Shown: piece by piece, positions 21,512 through 32,915 of the stretch | Numbering within the stretch: position 1 is the stretch's first letter | How the letters are laid out: every line of letters starts with the position of its first letter | Assembly (NCBI GenBank): GCA_022711435.1 | Contig: JAKLFB010000021.1 | Coordinates: forward strand, 34,167 to 98,166 | Length of the DNA: 64,000 bases | DNA from: Verrucomicrobiota bacterium | GTDB taxonomy: Bacteria > Verrucomicrobiota > Verrucomicrobiia > Limisphaerales > UBA1319 | Direction of reading: 5' to 3' | Notes under the pieces: generated by a model | The model's input: only the letters and a program-made list of their open reading frames with translations | Databases searched by the model: none | Told to the model about the DNA's origin: nothing | Made by a program: the position numbers and the translations under genes

Positions 21512-22789
21512 CTAGGCGGCGAAGGCGCGGATGACCTTCTGGAGAGCCTGGCCGACCTGCTCGCAATGGTGCGGCTCGAAGGTGGGGAACGCGAAGCAGG
21601 TGAAGGTGTGGGACTGATGCCACAGCGCGTTGGGGACGCGGACCTGGGTGTAATCGACGCTGGCCGGGCTGGCGTATTCCTTGGACGTGAACGGGAAGCC
21701 GGACCGTCCGAAGGCGCGGTGCTCGAGGAAGGCTCGCTCGGTGTGGCACTGGGGCCAGAAGACCTTCCAGCAGGGCGCCCCCTCGGCTTCGACCGCCTTC
21801 ACAAACTCGTCGATCGAGCAGCGCATGTGGTCCAGATCGAGCGAGAAGGCCATGACATACCATCCATTGCGCCGGTCCGGAGTGTCCACCGGACGGTATT
21901 TGACCAGCGGCTCGTCCCGCAGCGCGTCGAGGATGATGCCGGCGTTCCGGCGCCGCCGCGGCAGGTTCCAGGTGTCGATCCGTTCCAGCTCGGCCAGGCC
22001 GATCGCGGATTGCATCTCGGTCATCCGGTAATTCCAGCCGACGCGGCGGTGGATGTAAGAGAGCCGCTGCTCCATCTCGAGGAGGTTGAGGCGGTCCTGG
22101 ACGTCGTAGCCATGGTCTCGGAAGCTGCGGGCAGCCCAGGCCAGATCCTCGTTGTCCGTGGTGACCATGCCGCCTTCGCCGCCGGTGGTGAACGTCTTGT
22201 TCTGGCAGAAGCTGCAGGCGGCGATGTCGCCCAGCGTGCCGGTCTTCCGGCCTTTGTAGACCCCGCCGAACGCCTCCGCGTTATCCTCGATCACAAACAG
22301 CTTGTGCCTCTGTGCGAAGGCCCGGACGCGGTCCATGTCGCAGACGTTGCCATACAGGTGGACCGGCATGACCGCCCGGGTCCGCTCGTTGACGAGCGCC
22401 TCCGCCGACTCGACGCTCAGGCAGTGGTCGTCCAGGTTCACATCCGCAAAGCGGGGGATCGCACCGGCCTGCACGATCGAGAAGCTGCTCGCGATGAAGG
22501 TGTAGCTGGGCACAATCACCTCGTCGCCAGGCCCGATCCCCAGGACGGTCAGGCCCACGTGAAGCGCGGCCGTCCCGGTGGCGACGCTGACGCCGAACCG
22601 GCTGCCTTGCCACTGGGCGAACTTCTTCTCGAACTCCATGCCCTGGCGGCCCGTCCAGTAGTTGACCTTGCCCGAGCGGAGCACTGCTTCGACGGCCCGG
22701 ATCGCCGGCTCGTCGAAGCAGGGCCAGGGCGGCAGCTTGTCGCGGACGGCCCGCGGGCCGCCGTGGATGGCGAGAGTTTCCATGCTCAT
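21512..22789 (-). CDS. DegT/DnrJ/EryC1/StrS family aminotransferase
   Basis: 425 residues. It is a PLP-dependent fold-type I sugar aminotransferase. The cofactor lysine is Lys198 in ACSFCQNKTFTTGGEGG. VIEDNAEAFGG at 167-177 supplies the PLP-ring aspartate (Asp169). VSVATGTAALHVGL and VPSYTFIASS complete the N-terminal signature. Members convert keto-sugars to amino-sugars or act as PLP-dependent dehydratases. First gene of a minus-strand run that continues with Gfo/Idh and araA. It is divergent from the HEXXH peptidase gene. The substrate is not deducible from sequence. Confidence 0.93.
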   Translation of the reverse strand: MSMETLAIHGGPRAVRDKLPPWPCFDEPAIRAVEAVLRSGKVNYWTGRQGMEFEKKFAQWQGSRFGVSVATGTAALHVGLTVLGIGPGDEVIVPSYTFIASSFSIVQAGAIPRFADVNLDDHCLSVESAEALVNERTRAVMPVHLYGNVCDMDRVRAFAQRHKLFVIEDNAEAFGGVYKGRKTGTLGDIAACSFCQNKTFTTGGEGGMVTTDNEDLAWAARSFRDHGYDVQDRLNLLEMEQRLSYIHRRVGWNYRMTEMQSAIGLAELERIDTWNLPRRRRNAGIILDALRDEPLVKYRPVDTPDRRNGWYVMAFSLDLDHMRCSIDEFVKAVEAEGAPCWKVFWPQCHTERAFLEHRAFGRSGFPFTSKEYASPASVDYTQVRVPNALWHQSHTFTCFAFPTFEPHHCEQVGQALQKVIRAFAA

Positions 22790-22897
22790 ATTTAATGCGC
22801 GGCTTTGTCCGAACCCATGCTACATCTTTCCAGATTTGTTTCGACGATTTTTTTCCGGCTCGTCACGGATCCGCCTCCCGTGAGAGAGTGAGGCTAT

Positions 22898-24301
22898 ATG
22901 GCGCCGATTCACTGTCAACGATGGGCCCTTCGAGTCTTGCAGACAGCCCTTTTCCTGGCGATCGGATGGGCATCGCGGGGCGAGGTTCAAGTCGCGGTCG
23001 GCCACCGTGCCGGCGAAGACGCCGGCCCCGGCTTCCGGTTTCGCGAGGCCCCTCCGCCTGCGCGAAATGACGCGGCAACCGACGCCCGATTCGCTCTGGT
23101 GCGCGGCCGCGCCGACCCCAATGGCGGGCCCTTGAGCGTCCTGCACGATGGGCAGGTCCCGCGCGAGGAGGATGAGCCGGCCCGGAATTTCTTCTGCGCG
23201 GCCGGAACGGCGGGGGGAAGGCTCTGGATCGACCTGGGCCGTCCGGTGGACATCCAGCAGGTCAACACCTATTCGTGGCATCCCAACACGCGGGGCCCCC
23301 AGGTCTACACCCTCTACGCCCACGCCGCCGGCCCGATCGGCTCGGACAGCCCGCCGGGGACCGAAGCCGACTTGGAGGGATCCGGATGGCGGCGGATCGC
23401 GCGTGTGGACACCCGGCCCAAGGCGGGGCCCGGCGGGGGCCAGTACGGCGTGAGCATCTCGGGCTCCTCCGGGGCGCTCGGCTCGTTCCGATACCTGCTC
23501 TTCGATCTGGCCCGCACGGAGGAGGCCGATCCGTTCGGCAACACGTTCTACAGCGAGATCGACGTGATCGACCGGGCCGGGCCGGCTCCCGTGCCCGTGG
23601 CCGGCGATCCAGCCGGCTCGCCCGGCGCGCGGGAGATCGTCCTCACCGAAGGCGGCCAGCACCAGATCGTCATCGATACCACGGGCGCGCCCGACCTGAC
23701 CGAGTGGGCGCGCCGCGAGCTGGCGCCGATTGTGCGCGAGTGGTACCCCAAGATCGCCGCGATGCTGCCCAGCGACGGATATGCCGCTCCCGCTCGAGTC
23801 AGCATCTATTTTCAGTCGGACATGAACGGGGTCGCCTCGACGAGCGGGACGCGGATCCGATGCGCCGCGAGCTGGTTTCGGCGCAACCTCGAGGGCGAGG
23901 CCAAGGGGGCGGTGGTGCATGAGCTGGTGCATGTCGTCCAGGATTACGGCCGGGCGCGGCGAGCCGGGTCCGCGTCGATGGCCCCTCCAGGCTGGCTGGT
24001 CGAGGGGATCGCCGACTACATCCGATGGTTCCTCTACGAGCCTCAGTCCAAGGGCGCCGAAATCACCGCGCGCAACTTGAGCCGCGCGCGATACGACGGC
24101 AATTACCGGATCTCAGCCAACTTCCTGAACTGGCTGGCCGAGAAGCACCGGCCGGAGATCGTTCGCGAGTTGAACGCCGCGCTGCGCGAGGGCCGGTATC
24201 GGGACGATCTGTGGCAGGCGCTGACCGGCCGCACCGTGAGCGAGCTGGGCGCCGCCTGGAGAGAGGATCTCGAGCGGAGAATCCAAGCGGAGCCGAAGTA
24301 A
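22898..24301 (+). CDS. Secreted basic-secretory-protein-type metallopeptidase with N-terminal discoidin-like domain
   Basis: 467 residues with a signal peptide ending near WASRGE. Residues ~60-225 look like a discoidin/F5-8C beta-sandwich (GGRLWIDLGRPVDIQQVNTYSWH, part quoted as WIDLGRPVDIQQVNTYSW, then RYLLFDL). Residues ~255-465 match the basic secretory protein family: zinc motif HELVH at 341-345, then a downstream PPGWLVEGIADYIRW, whose Glu is family-conserved. Predicted zinc-dependent endopeptidase acting outside the cell, with the N-terminal domain perhaps targeting it to a glycan. GAGG lies five bases before the ATG. It is divergent from the DegT gene and convergent with metX. Confidence 0.82.
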   Translation: MAPIHCQRWALRVLQTALFLAIGWASRGEVQVAVGHRAGEDAGPGFRFREAPPPARNDAATDARFALVRGRADPNGGPLSVLHDGQVPREEDEPARNFFCAAGTAGGRLWIDLGRPVDIQQVNTYSWHPNTRGPQVYTLYAHAAGPIGSDSPPGTEADLEGSGWRRIARVDTRPKAGPGGGQYGVSISGSSGALGSFRYLLFDLARTEEADPFGNTFYSEIDVIDRAGPAPVPVAGDPAGSPGAREIVLTEGGQHQIVIDTTGAPDLTEWARRELAPIVREWYPKIAAMLPSDGYAAPARVSIYFQSDMNGVASTSGTRIRCAASWFRRNLEGEAKGAVVHELVHVVQDYGRARRAGSASMAPPGWLVEGIADYIRWFLYEPQSKGAEITARNLSRARYDGNYRISANFLNWLAEKHRPEIVRELNAALREGRYRDDLWQALTGRTVSELGAAWREDLERRIQAEPK

Positions 24302-24328
24302 AGGTGTGTGCGCCACGGTCGAGCCGGA

Positions 24329-24358
24329 GGCGCGTCCCGGGCGCGTTCAGGACGCGCC
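24329..24358. terminator. Hairpin at the peptidase/metX convergent junction
   Basis: A perfect 9-bp GC-rich stem (GGCGCGTCC at 24329-24337, GGACGCGCC at 24350-24358) brackets the metX stop codon. It could slow transcription from either side. No U-tract is present, so this is a candidate only. Confidence 0.35.
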
Positions 24359-25480
24359 GGCCGCGGCCGGCTGCCGGGCCCGGTGCGCCGAGAGGAAATC
24401 GCGGGTCAGGCTCGCCAGCCGGTCGGTCTCGATGAGGAAGGCGTCGTGGCCGTAGTTGCTCTGGATCTCGACGTAGGCGGCGTCGACGTCGCGCTTGAGC
24501 ATCGCCCGCACCAGCTCGCGCGATTGGGACGGCGGGAACAGCCAGTCTGAGGAGTAGCTGACCACCAGCGCGCGGGCGGCCATCCCGGAAAAGGCGTGGG
24601 CGAGCGACGGCAACCCCTCGGCCATGTCGAAGTAATCGATCGCCTTGGTGATGTAGAGAAAGGAGTTCGCGTCGAAGCGCTGGGTGAACGATTGGCCGCG
24701 ATAGCGCAGATAGCTCTCGACCGCGAAATCGGTGGCGAAGTGGTAGCCGTATTTCGCGCGCTCCTGGAGCCGGCGGCCGAATTTCTCGTGCATCGACGTC
24801 TCGCACAGGTAGGAGATATGGCCGATCATCCGCGCCACCGCCAGCCCCCGATTGGGCGGCTCGGCCCCATAATAATCCCCGTGGCGCCAGCTCGGATCCG
24901 CATAGATCGCCTGGCGCGCCACCTCGTTCAGCGCGATGGTCTGCGGCGACACGCGCGCCGTCGAGGCCAGCACGATCGCGTTCCGGACGCGGTCCGGATA
25001 CGACACCGCCCACTGGAGCGCCTGCATCCCTCCGAGGCTGCCCCCAGTGACGCAAAAGAGGCTCGCGATGCCCAGATGGTCCATCAGCATCCGCTGGGCG
25101 TTCACCATGTCGGAAACGGTCACCACAGGGAAGTTCAGCGCGTAGGGCTGGCCGGTCTTGGGATCCAGCGAGGCCGGCCCGGTGCTCCCCTTGCACCCGC
25201 CCAGGACATTCGAGCAGACCACGAAGTAGCGATCCGTGTCGAAGGCCTTCCCGGAGCCGACTGCGCTGTCCCACCAGCCTTCCCGGTCCTCGGGCCCGTG
25301 GCGGGCGACGTGCGAGTCGCCCGACAAGGCGTGCTCGATCAGAATGACGTTGCTATGGTCCTTGTTGAGGGCGCCGTAGGTTTCGTAGGCGAGCGTGATG
25401 GGCTGGAGCAGCGCCCCGCTCTGGAGGCGCAAGCCCTCCGGCCAGGTCACCGACCGCAGAGGCTGGGAGGTTTTCGACAT
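24347..25480 (-). CDS. metX: Homoserine O-acetyltransferase
   Basis: 377 residues, alpha/beta-hydrolase fold. It activates L-homoserine by O-acylation, the committed step to methionine. The catalytic triad is visible: Ser148 in TGGSLGGMQ, Asp312 in YSSDWLFPPSQ and His345 in SNYGHDAFLIE. LIEHALSGDSHVA and NVLGGCKGSTGP are further family hallmarks. Acetyl- rather than succinyl-transfer is inferred from the family and from the adjacent metY; sequence alone does not settle donor choice. It is third in the run cysK > metY > metX, 34 bases after metY, so the sulfhydrylation pathway is encoded as a unit. Confidence 0.95.
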   Translation of the reverse strand: MSKTSQPLRSVTWPEGLRLQSGALLQPITLAYETYGALNKDHSNVILIEHALSGDSHVARHGPEDREGWWDSAVGSGKAFDTDRYFVVCSNVLGGCKGSTGPASLDPKTGQPYALNFPVVTVSDMVNAQRMLMDHLGIASLFCVTGGSLGGMQALQWAVSYPDRVRNAIVLASTARVSPQTIALNEVARQAIYADPSWRHGDYYGAEPPNRGLAVARMIGHISYLCETSMHEKFGRRLQERAKYGYHFATDFAVESYLRYRGQSFTQRFDANSFLYITKAIDYFDMAEGLPSLAHAFSGMAARALVVSYSSDWLFPPSQSRELVRAMLKRDVDAAYVEIQSNYGHDAFLIETDRLASLTRDFLSAHRARQPAAAGAS

Positions 25481-25514
25481 CGGGAGGCTTTCCAGGACGG
25501 ATGGAGCCCTCGGC

Positions 25515-26822
<1,308 letters not shown>

Positions 26823-27782
26823 TCAATCCAACTCGTCGCTGTCGGCGTTCAGGTCGGCAAAGAGCCACGAAGACAGATAGCGCTCGCAGCAGGAGGGGCA
26901 GATCACGACGATCTGCTGGCCGCTGCACTCGGGCCGCTGGGCGACCTGCAGCGCCGCCCAAACCGCCGCCCCGCTCGATATCCCGATCGGGATCCCGTCC
27001 AGCCGGCTCACCTCCTTGGCAATCCGCCCCACATCCTCTTCCCGCACCGGAATGACCTCATCCACCATCTTTTGGTTGAGCACCTCCGGCACGAAACCGG
27101 CGCCGATCCCCTGAATCCGATGCGATCCCGGCTTGCCTCCCGACAGGACGGGCGAGGACGCGGGTTCGACCGCGATGGCCTTGAAGGCCGGCTTGCGCGC
27201 CTTGATCACCTCCGCGATCCCGGTCAGGGTGCCGCCGGTCCCGACGCCCGCAACGACGGCATCCACCTTGCCCTCGGTGTCGCGCCAGATCTCCTCGGCG
27301 GTGGTTTTCCGGTGGCTTTCGGGATTGGCCGGGTTGGTGAACTGCTGGAGAATGAGGCTATGGGGGATTTGGGCGTGGAGCTTCTCCGCCTTGGCGATCG
27401 CCCCTTTCATCCCCAGGGATCCGTCCGTCAAGACCAGCTTCGCGCCCAGCACCTTCAGCAGCTTGCGCCGCTCGAGCGACATCGTCTCGGGCATGGTCAG
27501 GATGAGCGGGATCCCCCGGGCCGCCGCCACGAATGCGAGCGCGATGCCCGTGTTCCCGCTGGTGGGCTCGATGAGGACCGTGTCGGGGTGGATCTGGCCC
27601 GCCCGCGTCGCCGCTTCGATCATCGACAGGCCAATCCGGTCCTTCACGCTGGACAGCGGGTTGAAGAACTCGAGCTTCAGCAGGATCTCCGCCCGCGCCC
27701 CGTGCTCGCGCGCGGTCCGGTTCAGCCGCACCAAGGGGGTGTTCCCGACCGTCTCCGTGATGTCATGAAAAATGCGCGCCAT
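26823..27782 (-). CDS. cysK: Cysteine synthase (O-acetylserine sulfhydrylase)
   Basis: 319 residues from ATG 27782 ([20 protein letters not shown]). The frame is open upstream but lacks family residues there. It makes cysteine from O-acetylserine and sulfide with PLP. The cofactor lysine is Lys47 in [11 protein letters not shown], and the substrate loop is TSGNTG at 74-79. [11 protein letters not shown] and GISSGAA are the later PLP-phosphate and active-site motifs. An oddity is the C-terminal segment [12 protein letters not shown], where relatives usually have PDSGERYLS or PSFGERYLS; a Cys cluster replaces the usual residues. A short acidic tail follows. First gene of the cysK-metY-metX unit. 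Confidence 0.95.
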   Translation of the reverse strand: MARIFHDITETVGNTPLVRLNRTAREHGARAEILLKLEFFNPLSSVKDRIGLSMIEAATRAGQIHPDTVLIEPTSGNTGIALAFVAAARGIPLILTMPETMSLERRKLLKVLGAKLVLTDGSLGMKGAIAKAEKLHAQIPHSLILQQFTNPANPESHRKTTAEEIWRDTEGKVDAVVAGVGTGGTLTGIAEVIKARKPAFKAIAVEPASSPVLSGGKPGSHRIQGIGAGFVPEVLNQKMVDEVIPVREEDVGRIAKEVSRLDGIPIGISSGAAVWAALQVAQRPECSGQQIVVICPSCCERYLSSWLFADLNADSDELD

Positions 27783-27843
27783 AAAAAGCAGCTCCGTGCC
27801 AACATGATTCAGATTGCCTGGAAATGCAAGAATCGCGGCTGGG

Positions 27844-30249
27844 CTACTCCCGTCCCTGTCGATAGGCGGACAGGCGGCCGGCGACGCGTGCCTCGACGTC
27901 CGCCCGCCCGGTTGCGCGCGCCAGCTCGATCGCCCGAGTCGCCTCCGCCACCGCCTCGGCAAAACGGCCGGCTCGGGCCAGGTTCATGGCCAGACGCTCG
28001 TGCAATTCCGGGGTCCGGTCCAGGCCCGGCTCGCGCGTGACGGCCCGATGGTAGTGAACCAGCGGTTCCTCGACGAATCCCTGGTAGGCCAGGACCGTGG
28101 CCAGCAGGTAATGAGCCGTTCCATAGTCCGGATCCAACCGGATCGCCTCCTCGAGGCTGGCGATGCCCCCGTCCCGATCCCCATCGAGAAAGAGCGACCG
28201 GCCGAGCTGATATCGCATCACGGGCGCCTGATAGGGCGCCTCGGCCCCCGCCGGCAGCAGCTCGATCGCCGCCCGCAGGTGCGGGATCGCCTCCGCATGC
28301 CGGCCCAGCAAGGCCAGCGCCATCCCCAGATCGTATCGCGCGAGCCCGTTCCGCGCATCCAGCTTCACTGCAGCCTCCAGATGCTCCATCCCCTCCGCAC
28401 GCTCCCCCCGCACGTTGAACAGGAGAAAGCCCAGCTTCTGGCGCGCCGTCGAGCTGCGCGGATTGAGCTCGATCGCCTTCCGATACTGCTGGATTGCCGG
28501 CTCGTGGTCGCCCTGCTTGTAGAACTCATTGCCCGCCCGCAGAAAGGAATAGTCGTTGAGGAAGCTCTCCCGGATGCGCCGGATCGCGCTTGCGCGCAGG
28601 TTGACGAACTCGGGGATGTTGGCCGCCCGATCCGGCTGCGTGAACCGCTCGAGGCAGACCGGCGGCGAGCTCTCGCCGGCCTCGTCCACGTGGCTCAGCC
28701 AGAGCTGGGTGTAGGGGCCGTTTGCCTTCGACGAAAAGACGATCCATCGTCCGCTCGGCGACCAACTGTGCCAGGAGTTCATCTGCCCCGTGTTGGCGCG
28801 CAGCCGCCGCGGCTGGCCCCCCTCGGCCGGCATCAGGTAGAGCTCGCTGTCCGGCTGCAGCAGCATGTAGCTCTTGGACTGGCAGAACAGGATCCAGCGC
28901 CCATCCGGCGAATACCGGGGGAAGAAATTGCTGCGGTCGTTGCCCGATGCCCCTGCCAGCGGCTCCGCCTTGCCGCCCCGCCCTTCGTTGAACGGGATCC
29001 GATACAGGTCGAACAGGAACGGCTTGCCCTCCTCGAGAAACTCGCGGCACTCCTCCGGGCTCAACAGGACTTTGCCCTGGCCCAACGTGTGCCGGAGATC
29101 GTAGGCCGGCGCCCGCGCAAACACGATGTGCCGCCCGTCCGGGCTCCAGACCGGATTGCTCTGCACGTAGGCTGGGTCGTCCGCGCCCGGCAGGGATTCG
29201 AACCGGCCGCTCGCGCGGTCGTACCAGGCCAGGATCCCCTTGATCGGGAAGAAGAGCTGCGAATACGCCAGCCCGTCCCGCGGCACAAACACCGACTTGT
29301 CCTTGACCGTGCTGATCACCGCCCGGCCATCGGGCGAGATCTGGGACAGCAGGCCGAACGTCTGCTCGTTATCCTCGGGCCGATAATCGTTCCAGGTGAT
29401 GATCTCGCTGGTTGCCAGAACCATCTCCTCCGCCGTTCGCGTGATGACATAGGATCCCTTGCTGTTGGCGTAGTCCACATCCATCGCCAGCCATTGGCCG
29501 TCCCGGGTGAAGGAATGGCAGTTGCCGCAAACCGGCAGCCCCTCGAGCACCACCGGCGGCCCGGCCGAGCTCACCTCTCCCCACCGCCACCGGATCCGGC
29601 TTGGATCCTTCACCGCCTCGATAAACGGCAGGTTCACCTCCCGATAAAGAATCGCCGCCCCAACCGCGTCCCGCGATGTCTCCCAGCGGACTCGCCCCGC
29701 GGAGACAACCCGCGCCGGCGAACCCGCACGCACGCCCAGTATCCACACGGTCGCCATCCTGCCGGCGGACCGTTCCTTGATCGCCTCCCAAACACGCTCC
29801 TTGGGCCGCCAAATCTGCTCTCGGACGGCAAAGCGCAGCCGCTGGCTCCCCGAAAGCTCCCCCTGCCCCCGCTTTCGGCCCCCCTCCCCTTCGTCCGCAT
29901 CGGAGGAGAGCGCAGCCAGGGCGGGCGAGCTCGGGTCCGTGGACCCGGAACCCAGCCCTTGTCCCGAGGTGCTGCCCGCCTGGCCCCACCCCACCGAGAT
30001 CACCCACGCATCCGCGTCCGGACTCGGATCCTCCCAGCGAACCGTTGGCGCCACGATCTCAGGCGGGAAAACGGTTTCATCCAGGGGATACCGGATCCGG
30101 ATGGCCGCATGCATGTCGGATTCGCGGAATGCGGCCCAGACAGCCTCGGCATCGACCGCCGGGGCTGATCGATCGCGGCGGTCACAGGCCGCCACTGCCA
30201 TCGCCAGCGCCACCCAGGCCAGCCGATGTGTGGTCCTGATGGGTCCCAT
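27844..30249 (-). CDS. Lipoprotein with WD40-like PD40 propeller, CxxCH motif and C-terminal TPRs
   Basis: 801 residues. The N-terminus has a lipobox-like AVAAC (Cys22). Residues ~45-230 are a beta-rich domain ([21 protein letters not shown]). A heme-c-type motif CGNCH is at 241-245 in [13 protein letters not shown]. Residues ~245-560 contain TolB/PD40 propeller repeats: [14 protein letters not shown] type, [28 protein letters not shown]. Residues ~590-790 carry several TPR repeats ([37 protein letters not shown]). GGAGG lies seven bases before the ATG. I recall similar CxxCHSF-PD40-TPR proteins in Verrucomicrobia and Bacteroidetes, without a known function. The gene sits 20 bases after GH95. 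Confidence 0.75.
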   Translation of the reverse strand: MGPIRTTHRLAWVALAMAVAACDRRDRSAPAVDAEAVWAAFRESDMHAAIRIRYPLDETVFPPEIVAPTVRWEDPSPDADAWVISVGWGQAGSTSGQGLGSGSTDPSSPALAALSSDADEGEGGRKRGQGELSGSQRLRFAVREQIWRPKERVWEAIKERSAGRMATVWILGVRAGSPARVVSAGRVRWETSRDAVGAAILYREVNLPFIEAVKDPSRIRWRWGEVSSAGPPVVLEGLPVCGNCHSFTRDGQWLAMDVDYANSKGSYVITRTAEEMVLATSEIITWNDYRPEDNEQTFGLLSQISPDGRAVISTVKDKSVFVPRDGLAYSQLFFPIKGILAWYDRASGRFESLPGADDPAYVQSNPVWSPDGRHIVFARAPAYDLRHTLGQGKVLLSPEECREFLEEGKPFLFDLYRIPFNEGRGGKAEPLAGASGNDRSNFFPRYSPDGRWILFCQSKSYMLLQPDSELYLMPAEGGQPRRLRANTGQMNSWHSWSPSGRWIVFSSKANGPYTQLWLSHVDEAGESSPPVCLERFTQPDRAANIPEFVNLRASAIRRIRESFLNDYSFLRAGNEFYKQGDHEPAIQQYRKAIELNPRSSTARQKLGFLLFNVRGERAEGMEHLEAAVKLDARNGLARYDLGMALALLGRHAEAIPHLRAAIELLPAGAEAPYQAPVMRYQLGRSLFLDGDRDGGIASLEEAIRLDPDYGTAHYLLATVLAYQGFVEEPLVHYHRAVTREPGLDRTPELHERLAMNLARAGRFAEAVAEATRAIELARATGRADVEARVAGRLSAYRQGRE

Positions 30250-30269
30250 GCCTTGCCCTCCGCATCGCT

Positions 30270-32915
30270 CTACTGGAAGCGGGCCGGCCCCAGCTCGATC
30301 GCTTCACCCGGGCGCGCCTCCAGATCGACCGTGCCCGAACCGTAGCGCACACGCAACGGGCCGCCCGCCGCCGGCATCAGGACCGCGCGCTCGAGCTTGC
30401 CCCCCTTCCACGCCAGGCTCACCTCGAATCCACCGCGCGCCCGCAGGCCCCGCACCGATCCATCCCGCCATGCCCCCGGCAATGCCGGCAGCAAGTGCAC
30501 CAGCGGCTCGCCCCTCGCCCCCCGCATATGGCTCTGAACCAGCATCTCAGCCACGCTCGCGCATGCGCCGAAATTGCCGTCGATCTGGAACGGCGGATGG
30601 GCATCGAACAGGTTGGGATACAGCCCGCCCTGCCCTCGGACGGCCCCGATCGGCTGCAGCAGGTTCCTCAGGATCAGCAGCGCATGGTCGCCGTCGAGAA
30701 AACGGGCCCACAGGTTCGCCTTCCACCCCATGCTCCACCCCGTGGCGGCGTCCCCGCGATAGAGCAGCGATTGCCGGGCCGCGCGGAACAGTTCCGGCGC
30801 TGCCCAGGTGATGTCCGCCCCCGGATACACCCCCCACAAATGCGACACGTGCCGATGCTGGTTCTTGGGATCATCCTTGTCCTCGAGCCATTCCTGCAGC
30901 TGGCCGTGCCTCCCGATTTGGTCGGGCGCCAGCTCGCTGCACATCGCCTCGAATCGCGCCGCATCCGCAGCGTCGATCCCCAGGATCCGCGACGCCTCGA
31001 TGCATGCCCCGAACAAGGAGCGGATGATCTGATGGTCCATCGCCGGTCCCATGACCAGCCCGCCCTGCTCGGGCGAGTTCGAAGGCCCGCTGATCCAGCG
31101 CCCCGTCAGCGGATCCTTGACCAGGAAATCGACAAAGAACCGCGCCGACTCCTTCAGGACCGGATACGCCCGGCGCGCGAGGAATTCGCGGTCGCCCGTG
31201 AACAGGAAATGCTCCCACAGATGCAAGCTCAGCCACGCGCCGCCCGTGACCCAGATCCCATGGTTCGACGCGTTGATCGGGGCCGTGCCGCGCCACAGAT
31301 CGAAGTTGTGATGCAGCACCCAGCCCCGGGCGCCATAATGGGCCCGGGCGGTCTCCCGCCCCGACTCCGCCAGATCGCCGATGGCATCGAACAGCGGCGC
31401 GTTGCACTCGAGCAGGTTGGCCGGCCCCGCCGGCCAGTAGTTCATCTCGGTGTTGATGTTCACCGTCCATTTGCTGTCCCAAGGCGGGCGCATCTGGTCG
31501 TTCCACACGCCCTGGAGATTGGCCGGCTGCCCCCCCGCCCGGCTCGAGGCGATCAACAGATAGCGCCCATACTGGAAGAGCAGCGCCGCGAGCTGGGGAT
31601 CGTCCCCCGCCGAATGCTCCCGAACCCGCCGATCGGTCGGATTCCGCGCCGCGGCCGTCCTGCCCAGATCGAGGTCGACGCGGCGGAACAGCGCCTGGTG
31701 ATCCTCCTGGTGCGATCGCCGAAGATCGTCCCAGGACTTCCCCCGGACCGCATCGAGCGAGGCCCGGCAGCGCGCGGCCGGATCGGCATCCACCTCCTTG
31801 TAGGTCCGGAAATTCGACGCAGCCGCCAGATGGAGGGTGAGCGCGTCCGCCCCGACGATCTTCAGGGCGTCGGATTCCAGGACGAGGCTCCCCCCCTCGA
31901 TCGCCACGCGGGCTCGGCTCTCGAATCGAATCGCGCCATCCTCCACCTGACCTCGCAGCACGAGGGTGTCGCCGCCCTCGACAAAGGCTGCCGCATTCCG
32001 ATGCGGGCTGCTCAGGCGCACCCGGCACTCGATCCGGCCCGGGGGGCTCGCCGCGACGCGCACCGCGATGATCCCATGAGGATGGCTCGCCATGACTTCA
32101 CGCCGCCAGGTCGTCTCGCCGCGGCGATACTCGGTCGTGGCCATCCCCGCATCGAGATCGAGCCATCGCCGGTAATCCGCCGCCGGATCGTCTCCGGGGA
32201 ACTCGAGCCACAGATCCCCGCAAGGCTGGTAGGCGCACTGCCGGAGAGGATCGCTCATGAACTGGTTCATCGCCAGGTCCTCCGCGTCTTTCTGGCGGGC
32301 CCTGGCGGCGGCGATGAACCGAGCCGCCTGGCGCTGCCGAGCGCGGCCCTCCTCGGGCCGGCCCTGGACATCGAGCTGGCGCGCCTGCTCCTCGAGCTGG
32401 AGCGCCTCGATCTCCTGCTGGCGCCCCTCCTGCAACAGACGCCGGATCTCAGGGAGAAACCGCGCTGCGCCTTCCCGGTGATACGCGTGCGGACACCCCG
32501 CCCAAACCGTCGCCTCGTTGAATTGAATCCGCTCGCGGCTGACCCCCCCGAACACCATGGCCCCCATCCGGCCATTGCCCACGGGCAAGGCTTCGATCCA
32601 TGCCTGCGCCGGGGCCTCGTACCACAAAATCCAATCGCCGGCAGGCCCGGACGCCGCGGCGCGAACCGCAACGCGCTCGGCCGGCGCGGGCACCGCGGCG
32701 CCAGCGGCACCCGCCCATCCCAGGGCCGCCACCGCCCAAATCGCCGGCCATCCGATCGCCCGCCCAATCCGCGCCCGCCACGGATGAACCCCGGATCGAA
32801 GGCCCCCCGCGCTGTTCTGCCGGCCGGATCGCATGCCCGCCGCGCCGGCGCAGGCTCGCCCATTCCGCTGTTTCAGGCCCGTTGCGTTTCGGATCGAGAG
32901 GCTGGATCGGTTCAT
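30270..32915 (-). CDS. GH95-family alpha-L-fucosidase-like glycoside hydrolase
   Basis: 881 residues from ATG 32915, which overlaps the glnE stop (ATGA). The frame extends further upstream inside glnE but is not used. A long basic N-terminus precedes a hydrophobic stretch ([14 protein letters not shown]), so export is likely. GH95 signatures: [18 protein letters not shown] type (here [19 protein letters not shown]), [28 protein letters not shown] and [11 protein letters not shown]. It probably removes alpha-linked L-fucose or L-galactose from plant or algal glycans. The (alpha/alpha)6 core begins near residue 330. A helical, Gln/Arg-rich insert lies near residues 150-220 ([16 protein letters not shown]), longer than usual. 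Confidence 0.88.
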   Translation of the reverse strand: MNRSSLSIRNATGLKQRNGRACAGAAGMRSGRQNSAGGLRSGVHPWRARIGRAIGWPAIWAVAALGWAGAAGAAVPAPAERVAVRAAASGPAGDWILWYEAPAQAWIEALPVGNGRMGAMVFGGVSRERIQFNEATVWAGCPHAYHREGAARFLPEIRRLLQEGRQQEIEALQLEEQARQLDVQGRPEEGRARQRQAARFIAAARARQKDAEDLAMNQFMSDPLRQCAYQPCGDLWLEFPGDDPAADYRRWLDLDAGMATTEYRRGETTWRREVMASHPHGIIAVRVAASPPGRIECRVRLSSPHRNAAAFVEGGDTLVLRGQVEDGAIRFESRARVAIEGGSLVLESDALKIVGADALTLHLAAASNFRTYKEVDADPAARCRASLDAVRGKSWDDLRRSHQEDHQALFRRVDLDLGRTAAARNPTDRRVREHSAGDDPQLAALLFQYGRYLLIASSRAGGQPANLQGVWNDQMRPPWDSKWTVNINTEMNYWPAGPANLLECNAPLFDAIGDLAESGRETARAHYGARGWVLHHNFDLWRGTAPINASNHGIWVTGGAWLSLHLWEHFLFTGDREFLARRAYPVLKESARFFVDFLVKDPLTGRWISGPSNSPEQGGLVMGPAMDHQIIRSLFGACIEASRILGIDAADAARFEAMCSELAPDQIGRHGQLQEWLEDKDDPKNQHRHVSHLWGVYPGADITWAAPELFRAARQSLLYRGDAATGWSMGWKANLWARFLDGDHALLILRNLLQPIGAVRGQGGLYPNLFDAHPPFQIDGNFGACASVAEMLVQSHMRGARGEPLVHLLPALPGAWRDGSVRGLRARGGFEVSLAWKGGKLERAVLMPAAGGPLRVRYGSGTVDLEARPGEAIELGPARFQ

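Noticed and set aside
27783..27843. SAM or other riboswitch ahead of cysK-metY-metX
   Set aside because: Only 61 bases separate cysK from the upstream gene; no conserved core or expression platform seen.
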